DNA of 64,000 nucleotides from positions 1-64,000 of the forward strand of contig NZ_JBBBNV010000012.1 in assembly GCF_037137075.1 (NCBI RefSeq), read 5' to 3'. Position 1 is the stretch's first letter. Each line of letters opens with the position of its first letter. Shown here piece by piece: positions 44,057 through 52,288 of the stretch. The DNA is from JBBBNV01 sp037137075. GTDB lineage: Bacteria > Bacillota > Bacilli > Paenibacillales > NBRC-103111. The translations under genes were made by a program, and so were the position numbers. The notes below the pieces were generated by a model. The model was not told the DNA's origin. It ran no database searches and saw only the letters and a program-made list of their open reading frames with translations.

Positions 44057-46111
44057 ATGATTAAAAAAATCGGTAAAGTATTGACCAGCATCGCTGTTAC
44101 AAGCACTCTGCTCGCAAGCAATGCAGGTCTGCCGTCTCAAGCGGTTCCTGTCGTACACGGTGCGGAACAGACGGCAGGGGCATCTGTGTATATTGCGCCA
44201 ATCGACAAGGCGAAGCTTCTGGCAGGGGCCAAATTCGATTTCCGCGTAGAGCTGAACGGGCTGGACACGCTGCCTGGATCAGTCAGCATCACGGTTAACG
44301 GCGAGAATGCGGAGCAATTTTTCAGCAAAGCCTTCGATAAAACGAACACGGAAACGAGTCAGGAATTTACGATTCGCGAGGTAACGATTCAAAAGCCGGG
44401 AACCTATGAGGTCGCTGTCAAGGCAGACAACGGGCTGAGCAAATCCGTAACATACGAAGTGGTAGCGGTGGATAACGGCGGAGCCAAAGCGAAGAACGTG
44501 ATTTTGTTTGTCGGGGACGGCATGGCGTTTTCCGATATCACTATGACCCGGATTATGTCCAAGGGTCTGACGGAGGGCAAGTACAACGGGCTGCTGGAAA
44601 TGGATACCTTCGACCAGCGTGCAGTGGTGACAACCTCCGGGATGGACTCGGTCGTAACCGATTCGGCTAACAGCGCGAGCGCGTACAGCACGGGACATAA
44701 ATCGGTCGTCAACGCCCTCGGCGTTTATCCGGACAACACTTCGGACTCGCTCGACAATCCGAAGGTGGAAACCTTGGCCGAAATGGTAAAGCGCACCCGC
44801 GGTATGTCCGTAGGTGTAGTATCCACAGCGGAAATTGAGGACGCTACGCCGGCATCGTTCGTGTCGCATACCCGCAAACGCGACGACAAGGCGGAAATTG
44901 CCGAGATGCTTTATGATTTGCAGCCGGAGGTTATTTTGGGCGGGGGCTCGGCGTACTTCCTGCCGAAGTCCACACCGGGGTCCAAACGCAAGGACGAGAA
45001 GGACTTGTTCAGCATGTTTGAGCAAAAGGGCTACACCATCGCGGAAAATGCGACCCAACTGCAAGCGGCCGATCCGGGCAAGAAGCTGCTGGGCCTATTC
45101 CATACCGGGAACATGAGCGTTTATTACGATAAAGCCACCAACAACACGGCTGAGCTGAAGTCCTTCACGGATCAGCCCAACCTGTGGGACATGACCCAAA
45201 AGGCGATTGATGTGCTCAGCCAAAACGACAACGGCTTCCTGCTGCTGGTAGAAGGCGCGAGCATCGACAAACAGCTGCACACGCTGGATTGGGAGCGGGC
45301 TGCCTACGATACGATTGAAATGGACAAGGCGATTGGCGTAGCCAAGCGTTTTGCCGAAAAAAATGGCGATACCACGATCGTGGTTACCGCTGACCATGCC
45401 CATTCTCTAAGCATTGCCGGAACGTATTGGGAAGGCGACGGCAAGTCCGGCCGCGATGCGATTCGCGTCTATGCCGACTCGTTGTTCCCGACCTACGTGG
45501 ACAGTGACGGGGACGGCTTCCCGGACAGCCCGGATGTAGATCGCAAGCTGGCCATGACGTTCGGCTCTACCCCGGACTACTACGAAGATTACAAATTCAA
45601 TCAAGTGCCGACCGCGCCTGCCGTGCAAAATCAAGACAAACAGTATGTAGCCAACCCGGCTTCTCTGGCTAACCCTGACGATTCGGACCGCGATCGCTTC
45701 CTGCGCAAAGGCACAGTAAGCCCGACGGGCGAAAGCCAAGGCGTGCACTCCGCGGATGATGTGCCGTTAATGGCGTACGGGCCGGGAGCCAGCTATTTCA
45801 AGGGGACGATGGATAACACGGAGGTCTTCTTCGGAATGGCGCATGCGCTCGGACTGAATTTGAACGGCGAGCAATCCGACGGGAAAAATTGGATTCCACT
45901 GGCCAGCTTTATTAACCTGATGGGCGGTACAGTGAAATATGATGCGGATACCCGTGAAATTACGATGCTGCTGCATGAGGATACGGTTGTGCTGAACCTG
46001 TCCAGCGGCAAAGCGACCAAGAACGGCAAGGAAGCTTCGCTGGAATTCAAATTCGATAACGGAACGACTTCTTTGAACAGCAGCTCGATTCTGAGCGTAC
46101 TAGGCAAATAA
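44057..46111 (+). CDS. Secreted alkaline phosphatase with C-terminal stalk-like domain
   Basis: 684-residue extracellular phosphomonoesterase. Signal peptide about 1-35 (ending near VVHGAEQ), a beta-sandwich domain (about 40-140), then the phosphatase core with metal ligand NVILFVGDGM, nucleophile serine in VTDSANSASAYSTG, and later metal-binding EGASIDKQLHTLDW and VVTADHAHS. After the catalytic domain, a copper-amine-oxidase-like segment (INLMGGTVKYDADTREITMLLHEDTVVLNLSSGKATKNGKE) may attach to the cell wall. GGAGGTG ribosome site upstream. Likely phosphate-starvation regulated, if the Pho box is real. Confidence 0.92.
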   Translation: MIKKIGKVLTSIAVTSTLLASNAGLPSQAVPVVHGAEQTAGASVYIAPIDKAKLLAGAKFDFRVELNGLDTLPGSVSITVNGENAEQFFSKAFDKTNTETSQEFTIREVTIQKPGTYEVAVKADNGLSKSVTYEVVAVDNGGAKAKNVILFVGDGMAFSDITMTRIMSKGLTEGKYNGLLEMDTFDQRAVVTTSGMDSVVTDSANSASAYSTGHKSVVNALGVYPDNTSDSLDNPKVETLAEMVKRTRGMSVGVVSTAEIEDATPASFVSHTRKRDDKAEIAEMLYDLQPEVILGGGSAYFLPKSTPGSKRKDEKDLFSMFEQKGYTIAENATQLQAADPGKKLLGLFHTGNMSVYYDKATNNTAELKSFTDQPNLWDMTQKAIDVLSQNDNGFLLLVEGASIDKQLHTLDWERAAYDTIEMDKAIGVAKRFAEKNGDTTIVVTADHAHSLSIAGTYWEGDGKSGRDAIRVYADSLFPTYVDSDGDGFPDSPDVDRKLAMTFGSTPDYYEDYKFNQVPTAPAVQNQDKQYVANPASLANPDDSDRDRFLRKGTVSPTGESQGVHSADDVPLMAYGPGASYFKGTMDNTEVFFGMAHALGLNLNGEQSDGKNWIPLASFINLMGGTVKYDADTREITMLLHEDTVVLNLSSGKATKNGKEASLEFKFDNGTTSLNSSSILSVLGK

Positions 46112-46167
46112 ATAATCCAAGCGGCCGTCTATGGCCGGGCAAAATAGCATAAATGGAGGGACAGCTC

Positions 46168-47178
46168 ATGCTGACGATGAACAAGCGTTTCATAACAGCG
46201 TGTTTAACAGCGGCACTGCTGACTGTCTCCGGCTGCGGACAACCGGCTTCCCCGATTAGCGGGGGGTCGGTTGCTTTGTCCGCTGCGGCTCCTTCGGAGC
46301 CGCAAGCGGGAGGGAAGCCGGAGCGAGCGGAGAAGGGGCGGACGGAATCTGGCGGCGGCCAGGGTGCAAGCAGCAGCGGTGCCGGAAACGGCACATTGGG
46401 AGCCGACGCTGCCACAACGGCGCCGGACGCTGCAGCAGGTCCCGCAGGGAACGCGGGGACCGCCTCCGGAACGTCCGGCGGCGGAGAACGTGCTGCGGCG
46501 CAGGGGAGCGCGACGCCGCCCGGAGAAGCGGCGGCTTCAGCTTCTGCGGCAGAACCGGCGGCTTCTGCCGGGCAAACGTCTCCGGCTGCACAAGCGGCTG
46601 GCGGTGCTCAGCCGGCGGCGGTCCAGGAGCCTGCCGGACCCGGGGCGGCCGTTCCGGAGAGCAAGCCGGCACAGCCGGAGCCTGCGGTATCCGGGCAGTC
46701 AGTCAGCGGGGCCTCTGCCGCTGCGGGCAGCAGTGCGTCGGGGCCTGTGGCAGCCGCTTCGGGGTCAAGTGCCAAGGAGACCATGCCGTGGAAAAATGCG
46801 GGGAACACCCCGACACTGACATTTGCAGAGCTGTACTCGGATATTACCGTCCGCGGCGTAAAGCTGTCGGATAAGGTCGCTGGCCTGGCGGATAAGAAGG
46901 TGGAAATGGTCGGGTATATGGCGCCGCCTTTAACCGCTCAAGCCAGCTTCTTCGTCCTGACGCGGGTGGCGCTGACGGTTTGCCCGTTCTGCTCCAGCGA
47001 TGCGGATTGGCCGACGGATATCGTAGTCGTATTGATGCCGAAGGGCAAGGAGATATTGCCTACCGAGCACCAGGTTAAGGTGACCGGTACGCTCAGCATC
47101 GGCTCCCAGACGGACGAGGAGACCGGCTTTGTCAGCCTGATTCGGATGATGGCGGACAAAGTGGAGGTGCTGAAATAA
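46168..47178 (+). CDS. Lipoprotein with DUF3299-like domain
   Basis: 336 residues from the ATG at 46168, preceded by GGAGGGAC. Lipobox VSGC (about Cys22), a very long low-complexity Ala/Gly/Pro/Ser/Glu linker (about 30-205), then a compact domain of 125 residues with VEMVGYMAPPL, a CPFC pair (CxxC) and MMADKVEVL at the end. This resembles the DUF3299 family (ZrgE-like), which is encoded beside a LolD-like ATPase and a FtsX-like permease in zinc-related loci of Proteobacteria. The two following genes fit. Metal binding by the CxxC is inference. Confidence 0.7.
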   Translation: MLTMNKRFITACLTAALLTVSGCGQPASPISGGSVALSAAAPSEPQAGGKPERAEKGRTESGGGQGASSSGAGNGTLGADAATTAPDAAAGPAGNAGTASGTSGGGERAAAQGSATPPGEAAASASAAEPAASAGQTSPAAQAAGGAQPAAVQEPAGPGAAVPESKPAQPEPAVSGQSVSGASAAAGSSASGPVAAASGSSAKETMPWKNAGNTPTLTFAELYSDITVRGVKLSDKVAGLADKKVEMVGYMAPPLTAQASFFVLTRVALTVCPFCSSDADWPTDIVVVLMPKGKEILPTEHQVKVTGTLSIGSQTDEETGFVSLIRMMADKVEVLK

Positions 47179-47996
47179 TGCTTCTGCTGGAACAGGTGAC
47201 GAAGTCGTACTCCCTTCCCGGGAAGCAGCAGGTGGAGGTGCTGAACATTCGCCGTTTCGCCATGGCCGCCGGGGAGCGAACCGCGCTGATTGGCCCCAGC
47301 GGATCGGGGAAGAGCACGCTGCTTCATATCATCGCCGGTATTCTCCGGCCGACGAGCGGCACGATCCGGTTTGCGGAGCAGCCGCTTGAGCAGCTAAGTG
47401 AGGCAGGGCTGGACCGCATCCGCGCGCAAAATATCGGTTATGTATTCCAAACCTTCAATCTGCTGCCGGGCTTCACGGCGCAGGAGAATGTGCTGGCTGC
47501 CATGCGCTTTGGCCGTGTCATTCCGGTTCGGCAGCAGAAGCAGCGGGCGAAGGAGCTGCTGGAGCAGGTCGGTCTGGGACACCGCTTGTCCCATCGCCCT
47601 GGACAGCTCAGCAGCGGCGAGCAGCAGCGCGTGGCTATCGCCCGTGCGCTGGCGAACCGGCCTGCGCTGCTGCTTGCCGATGAGCCTACCGCCAGTCTGG
47701 ATTCGGGACATGCCGAGCAGGTGTTCACCCTGCTGACGGAGGCCTGCGCCGCTGCAGGCGCCGGCCTGCTGCTATGCACACATGACCTGGAGCTTGCCAG
47801 GCGGTTGGAACGGGTGGTCAGCATACGGGATTTGTCGTCTTCTGCCATCCGTACGGGGGCGGATCGTGCCGGTCAGAGCGGGCACGGAACCGGCTTCAAC
47901 GTGGAGACGGCCGCGGCTCGTATGGACGCGGAAGGATCGCGAGGGAAAACCAGGACGGCGGGTCTTCAGGACACCGGCGGCAAGGAGGTGGTATAG
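47178..47996 (+). CDS. LolD/MacB-type ABC ATPase
   Basis: 272-residue ATPase with Walker A GPSGSGKST, Q-loop QTFNLLP, signature LSSGEQQRVAIARAL, Walker B LLLADEPTASLD and H-loop CTHDLEL. Its start overlaps the lipoprotein stop (TAATG). The last 50 residues are a Gly/Thr/Arg-rich extension without known role. It energises the permease encoded 2 nt downstream. Confidence 0.92.
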   Translation: MLLLEQVTKSYSLPGKQQVEVLNIRRFAMAAGERTALIGPSGSGKSTLLHIIAGILRPTSGTIRFAEQPLEQLSEAGLDRIRAQNIGYVFQTFNLLPGFTAQENVLAAMRFGRVIPVRQQKQRAKELLEQVGLGHRLSHRPGQLSSGEQQRVAIARALANRPALLLADEPTASLDSGHAEQVFTLLTEACAAAGAGLLLCTHDLELARRLERVVSIRDLSSSAIRTGADRAGQSGHGTGFNVETAAARMDAEGSRGKTRTAGLQDTGGKEVV

Positions 47997-47998
47997 CG

Positions 47999-49315
47999 GT
48001 GTCGCTTTTACAGATGGCTTGGCGCAATTTGTTTAACCGCCGTGTGCAGACACTTATCACGGTTGTCGTGGTCGCCATTGGGGTAGCGATGGCGCTCAGT
48101 ATTTTACTTATCTCCGGCGGGATGAAGCAGGGAATTGTTAAGGCCAGCGAGCCGTTCGGGATGCTCGTTGGGGCCAAGGGCAGCGCCAATCAGCTCGTAT
48201 TCAATACGATTTTTTTAATGGACAATCCGCTGGCGAACCTGCCGCCGGATTATTATCATACGCTTGAGCGCGATCCGCGGGTGGCCGCGATCGTCCCGTT
48301 TGCGCTGGGAGATAACTATCAGGGCTTCCGGCTGGTGGGCACAAGCACCGATTTTTTTGATTTGCGCGGCAAGCCGGGGGACCCGCCTTACTTCCAGCTT
48401 GCGCAGGGAAGGCTGTTTGACGGGCCCTTTCAAGCGGTGATCGGAGCCAGGACTGCCAAGGAAACCGGGCTGAAGCTGGGTGATACGTTTGTATCCGGGC
48501 ACGGAACAGCGCATTCGCAGCAGGAGGATCAGCACGCCGAGCATCCCTACACGGTTGTCGGCATTTTGCGAGGTGTCGCAGCCCCGTCGGATCAGGGCCT
48601 CTATGTCAGCATGGACAGCTATTGGGTGAGCCATGAGCACGAGCATGGACATGCAGAGACCTCCGAACCGGCTCCGGCGGACGCTGCCGGGAATTCGGCC
48701 TCGAAGCCGGATAACGACTTGTCCAAGGAGGCTGGGCATGCGGATCATGACCAGGAGGAAGGGCGCGAGGATGAGCAGGGTGTCACCGCAGCGCTTGTCA
48801 AAACCAAAAGCTACACCGATCTGTTCAGGCTGTACCAGGAAATCAATCAAGGCAGGGATGCACAGGCTGTGCTCCCGGGTCAGGTCATTTCCAAAATTTT
48901 CGACATGCTGGGCAGCGGTGAAGAAGTGCTCCGCTACATCAGCTATGTGGTGCTGGGGATGGCCGGAATGACCATTGTGGCGGCTTTGTACGGCTCGACG
49001 GTGGAACGGAGACGGACGGTGGCCATTCTGCGCGCAATTGGGGCCGGACGAGGAGCGGTTCTGCGTATTGTGCTTCTGGAATCGATTCTGGTCGTTGGGC
49101 TGGGCTGCCTGCTCGGCTGCGCGGCAGGCCAGCTGCTATCCTGGGGGCTGGCGTCGTATATCGGGTCCCATATGTCCGTTGCAGTGGCCTATGTATATAC
49201 CTGGCAGATGCTGTGGCTGCTTGGCGGCGTAGCTGCGCTAGGCGGTATAGCGGGCTTGATTCCTGCTGTCGGCGCATACCGGACCGAGACAGCGCGTTAT
49301 TTAAATGCGGTATAA
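47999..49315 (+). CDS. FtsX/MacB-type permease with histidine-rich outside loop
   Basis: 438-residue permease: helix 1 (about 20-42), a large outside domain, and three helices at the C-terminus (about 318-340, 362-385, 402-425), the MacB/FtsX layout. The outside domain holds three clusters of His/Asp/Glu (HGTAHSQQEDQHAEH about 164-178; SHEHEHGHAETSE about 211-223; AGHADHDQEEGRED about 244-257) that look like metal-binding or metal-buffering segments. GTG start with GGAGGTGG ahead. With the ATPase and DUF3299-like lipoprotein it resembles the zinc-related ZrgBCE set. Substrate not proven. Confidence 0.88.
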   Translation: MSLLQMAWRNLFNRRVQTLITVVVVAIGVAMALSILLISGGMKQGIVKASEPFGMLVGAKGSANQLVFNTIFLMDNPLANLPPDYYHTLERDPRVAAIVPFALGDNYQGFRLVGTSTDFFDLRGKPGDPPYFQLAQGRLFDGPFQAVIGARTAKETGLKLGDTFVSGHGTAHSQQEDQHAEHPYTVVGILRGVAAPSDQGLYVSMDSYWVSHEHEHGHAETSEPAPADAAGNSASKPDNDLSKEAGHADHDQEEGREDEQGVTAALVKTKSYTDLFRLYQEINQGRDAQAVLPGQVISKIFDMLGSGEEVLRYISYVVLGMAGMTIVAALYGSTVERRRTVAILRAIGAGRGAVLRIVLLESILVVGLGCLLGCAAGQLLSWGLASYIGSHMSVAVAYVYTWQMLWLLGGVAALGGIAGLIPAVGAYRTETARYLNAV

Positions 49316-49349
49316 ACGGTTAGGGGCGCATTCGGCCTAACGATCAAAT

Positions 49350-49391
49350 AAGCTTCCGATAACCCCGTCATCGATGGAGATGTGGAAGCTT
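49350..49391. terminator. Hairpin after the permease gene
   Basis: AAGCTTCC / GGAAGCTT arms with a 26-nt loop, followed by TCTTTGGTTT. Weak T tail. The gap 49316-49601 has no gene. Confidence 0.45.
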
Positions 49392-49601
49392 CTTTGGTTT
49401 GGCTGCGGGCCGTGTGTGAACGGCTGCCTGATGCCACGAAGCGAAATCCTGCGCCGGAAGCCGGCGCGCGATGTAGAAGCGGTAAGAAGTGTTTGAGCAG
49501 CTAAGAAGAGCCTCATTCTGTGTGATGAGGGGGAAATTTTTGGATAGCCTGTATGTCCTGTATGTCCACCTCTTCCTTCAAGCATACAGCAGGAGGCGGC
49601 C

Positions 49602-50117
49602 CTATTTCAGCAGCTTCCTTATTTTCTCTTCGAGGGCTTCGTCGGTCGTCGTTCCGACCATTCTTTCGACAATCATCCCATCCCGGTTCATGAAAAAGGT
49701 CGTTGGCAGCGGCGCGATATGATAAGCCTCCGCCACGCGCATGTCTTTATCGAGCAGTACGGGAAAGGGGAGGCTGTACTTGCGGACAAACGCTTCCACA
49801 TCAGCTTCATGATCCCTCCCTGTCAAATTGATCGCGTACAAGCGGATGTCATTCTTATACTGGCTGTACAGTTTAGCCCACTGGGGCATTTCGGTGGTGC
49901 AGGGCTCGCACCAGGAGGCCCAGAACAGAATGACGGCCGGCCCTGCGGGAGGCTGCTGCAGTCCGAGATTTGCGCCATCCAGAGCGGAGAGCTGGAAGGA
50001 CGGGGCGGGATAACCGATTTTGGCTTCTGTGCGACTGGCGGGTGAACGGTTAATCGCAGTTAGCATAATAACGCCCGTGCAAGCCAGAAGCAGAAGCGGA
50101 AGCAGGTGTTTGGTCAT
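49602..50117 (-). CDS. TlpA/ResA-like membrane-anchored thioredoxin
   Basis: 171 residues: an N-terminal anchor helix (about 4-22), then a thioredoxin fold facing outside with redox pair WCEPC (C70, C73), cis-proline in PLPTTFFMNRDG and the ILFWASWCEPC TTEMP core of the TlpA/ResA family. It would reduce disulfides in extracytoplasmic proteins, for example apocytochrome c. No cytochrome maturation genes are near. It is convergent with the permease operon. Confidence 0.9.
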   Translation of the reverse strand: MTKHLLPLLLLACTGVIMLTAINRSPASRTEAKIGYPAPSFQLSALDGANLGLQQPPAGPAVILFWASWCEPCTTEMPQWAKLYSQYKNDIRLYAINLTGRDHEADVEAFVRKYSLPFPVLLDKDMRVAEAYHIAPLPTTFFMNRDGMIVERMVGTTTDEALEEKIRKLLK

Positions 50118-50268
50118 GAGGTGTGGCCCTTTCGTCAGGAAAATGCTTGCTCTCCTTATTGTAAGCCGGATATGTTATCGGAGTTTAAAGAGACCCGAAG
50201 GGTGCATAAATCCGGCGGGTGTGCTCCATACTACCGGGTGAAGTTATCCAATCAAGGAGGGAAATCCC

Positions 50269-50556
50269 ATGGTCTCCCATGACGAAAGCAGATATGACAG
50301 CAGTCTTCAGTCCCAAAATCCGATTTCTCAAGCCCAGCAATCGGTAGAAACCGCGCATAATGCTGTTTCACAGGCCCTGACGCATCCGAGCGAGCAGCTT
50401 GTGCAGCAGGCTGAGCAGGCGGTGAGCAAGGCGGAGCGAGCGGCGGATCAGGCCGCGCAGAGCCGCAATCAGCCTGCGGTGGAGCTTGTGCAGTCGATGC
50501 TGAATGAGGAGGAGGAGCGGCTGGCCAAGGCGGAGCGGCAGCGGCGGCAGGATTAA
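50269..50556 (+). CDS. Small helical hypothetical protein
   Basis: 95 residues, almost wholly Ala/Gln/Glu/Ser-rich helix (heptad-like AQQSVETAHNAVSQAL, QQAEQAVSKAERAADQAAQS), charged at the end. Looks like a short coiled coil and resembles other small Paenibacillus proteins I cannot name. Good ribosome site (AAGGAGGG, 8 nt before the ATG) supports a real gene. No signal peptide. Confidence 0.7.
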   Translation: MVSHDESRYDSSLQSQNPISQAQQSVETAHNAVSQALTHPSEQLVQQAEQAVSKAERAADQAAQSRNQPAVELVQSMLNEEEERLAKAERQRRQD

Positions 50557-50869
50557 CGCGTTTCGGCGTCCCGCCGGGGCCTGGTCTATTGTCCGGTCAT
50601 CAACGAAAACAGGGTTCGACGCCACTTGCAGCTTCCTTGCTGTTCTCCTTGCGGTCAGGATACGGACGTTACTTCAGGTTCCTTCTACTAGTTGCAGAGC
50701 GGTTTCATTTCCCCGGCAACGGGAGCAAGGGGGCCTGTCGCAGCGCTTCGATGGCTCATCCAGGCTTGTGCCCGGAGCCGCCTAAGAAGCCAGCCATTTT
50801 GCCGTATCCGGCGCGCAGCCGGGCGTCTGAATCGCATACGCGCAAATAAACCGAGAGCACGAACCGTTG
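50557..50869. other. Intergenic stretch ending in an orphan terminator
   Basis: No protein gene with a ribosome site. Because a strong terminator follows at 50870-50901, this stretch may be the 3' untranslated region of the small helical gene or an independent small RNA. Confidence 0.35.
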
Positions 50870-50901
50870 ACGGCGGATAAGCCCGGCGGTTCGTATTTTT
50901 T
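50870..50901 (+). terminator. Intrinsic terminator
   Basis: CGAACCG / CGGTTCG stem followed by TATTTTTTG; the loop can pair further (GGCGG with CCCGG in part). Lies 314 nt after the nearest upstream stop codon. Confidence 0.75.
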
Positions 50902-51118
50902 GTTAAACGGCCGGGTAATCGCATTTATGCAAGGGGATGGTTTTTCTACTGGGCGGAACGGTTCCATACCACCGTCATGACCTTCTGTCGCCTTCCCGGT
51001 ATGAAAGCAGCTATTTCACAGAAAAGGCATTTGTAGAAGCTGGAAGCCGCTATGCCGTTGCAGCAGCCGAGAAAGCGTCCTGTTTGCGGGAGGGTGCCCG
51101 GACCAGACTTTTCCCATA

Positions 51119-51127
51119 TGCTATAAT
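51119..51127 (+). promoter_or_regulatory. Extended -10 of the 2-hydroxyacid dehydrogenase gene
   Basis: TGC-TATAAT at 51119-51127, 36 nt before the start codon. The -35 region is weak, as expected for an extended -10 promoter. Confidence 0.6.
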
Positions 51128-51163
51128 TTAGTGGCAGGACAATCACGGAGGGAGAGGGACCAG

Positions 51164-52147
51164 ATGAAGCCAAAAGTATATATCGCACGGGATGTGCTCC
51201 CGGAGGTGGAAGCTTACATTGCGGAGCACTGTGAGGTACGGCGCTGGCGCGGGGAAGGAACGCTGGGCTATGACCGCATGCTGGAAGAGCTGCAGGACGC
51301 GGAAGGACTTCTGACCACGGGCGGGCGCATTGACGCTAAGCTGCTGGAGCATGGGCCTAACCTGAAGGTAGTCAGTAACATTTCCGTCGGGTACGACAAT
51401 TTCGATGTGCAGGCGATGCTGGAGCGCGGGGTGCTTGGCACGCATACACCCGAGGTGCTGGATGATTCGGTGGCCGACCTGATTCTGGGACTTATGCTTT
51501 CCTCGGCGCGGCGCTTGACGGAGCTTGATGCTTATGTGAAGCGGGGCGATTGGCAAAAAGGAGCCAACACCGAGCTGTTCGGGCTGGATGTGCATCATGC
51601 GACACTCGGTATTCTCGGCATGGGCCGCATTGGCGAGGCTGTAGCGAAGCGGTGCAGGCTCGGCCTGGACATGGAGGTGGTTTATCACAACCGGACACGC
51701 AAGCCGGATGTGGAGGAACGGCTCGGCGTAAGCTACGCTTCCAAGCAGGAGGTGCTGCGGCAGGCCGATTTCCTTGTCGTCATGGTCCCGCTTACCCCCG
51801 AGACGGAGAAATATATTGGGGAAGAGGATTTCAAGCTGATGAAGCCGACCGCCTTCTTTATTAATGCCGCCCGTGGCAAGGTCGTTGATGAGGCTGCCCT
51901 GATATCGGCCTTGCAGCAGGGGCGCATCTGCGGAGCGGGTCTGGATGTATTCGAGAAGGAGCCGGTTGACCCGGCCAATCCGCTGCTGACGATGTCCAAT
52001 GTGGTGACTCTTCCGCATATCGGCTCCGCCACCGCCAAGACAAGGCTGGACATGGCGATGCTTGCAGCGCGCAATCTTGTGCTGGCCGTGAAGGGCGAGC
52101 GCCCGGTTCATGTGGTCAAAGAGCTCCAGCCGCTGCTGGATCGCTAG
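51164..52147 (+). CDS. D-isomer-specific 2-hydroxyacid dehydrogenase (glyoxylate/2-ketogluconate reductase type)
   Basis: 327-residue NAD(P)H-dependent cytoplasmic reductase. It has the GILGMGRIGEAVAKR nucleotide-binding loop (about 150-164) and the catalytic trio R (INAARG), E (DVFEKEP) and H (LPHIGSAT). The sequence SNISVGYDNFDVQAMLERGV and the phosphate-binding HNRTRKP suggest the GhrB-like branch using NADPH and glyoxylate, hydroxypyruvate or 2-ketogluconate; the exact substrate is not decided. ATG at 51164 follows GGGAGAGGG. Confidence 0.92.
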   Translation: MKPKVYIARDVLPEVEAYIAEHCEVRRWRGEGTLGYDRMLEELQDAEGLLTTGGRIDAKLLEHGPNLKVVSNISVGYDNFDVQAMLERGVLGTHTPEVLDDSVADLILGLMLSSARRLTELDAYVKRGDWQKGANTELFGLDVHHATLGILGMGRIGEAVAKRCRLGLDMEVVYHNRTRKPDVEERLGVSYASKQEVLRQADFLVVMVPLTPETEKYIGEEDFKLMKPTAFFINAARGKVVDEAALISALQQGRICGAGLDVFEKEPVDPANPLLTMSNVVTLPHIGSATAKTRLDMAMLAARNLVLAVKGERPVHVVKELQPLLDR

Positions 52148-52182
52148 CAGGCGCCGGCTGCAGGTAAACTGCCATTATACAT

Positions 52183-52228
52183 AACGACGGCATAACGAGT
52201 CCGGTACAAGGACAGTTATGCCGTCGTT
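52183..52228. terminator. Bidirectional terminator
   Basis: Perfect 14-bp stem (AACGACGGCATAAC with GTTATGCCGTCGTT) followed by TTCGTTTATTTT, between convergent genes. Confidence 0.85.
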
Positions 52229-52288
52229 TCGTTTATTTTATTGTGCTTTTGTCGTAGGGAGCTTTCCAGTGGAGGCTGTGATTGATCG

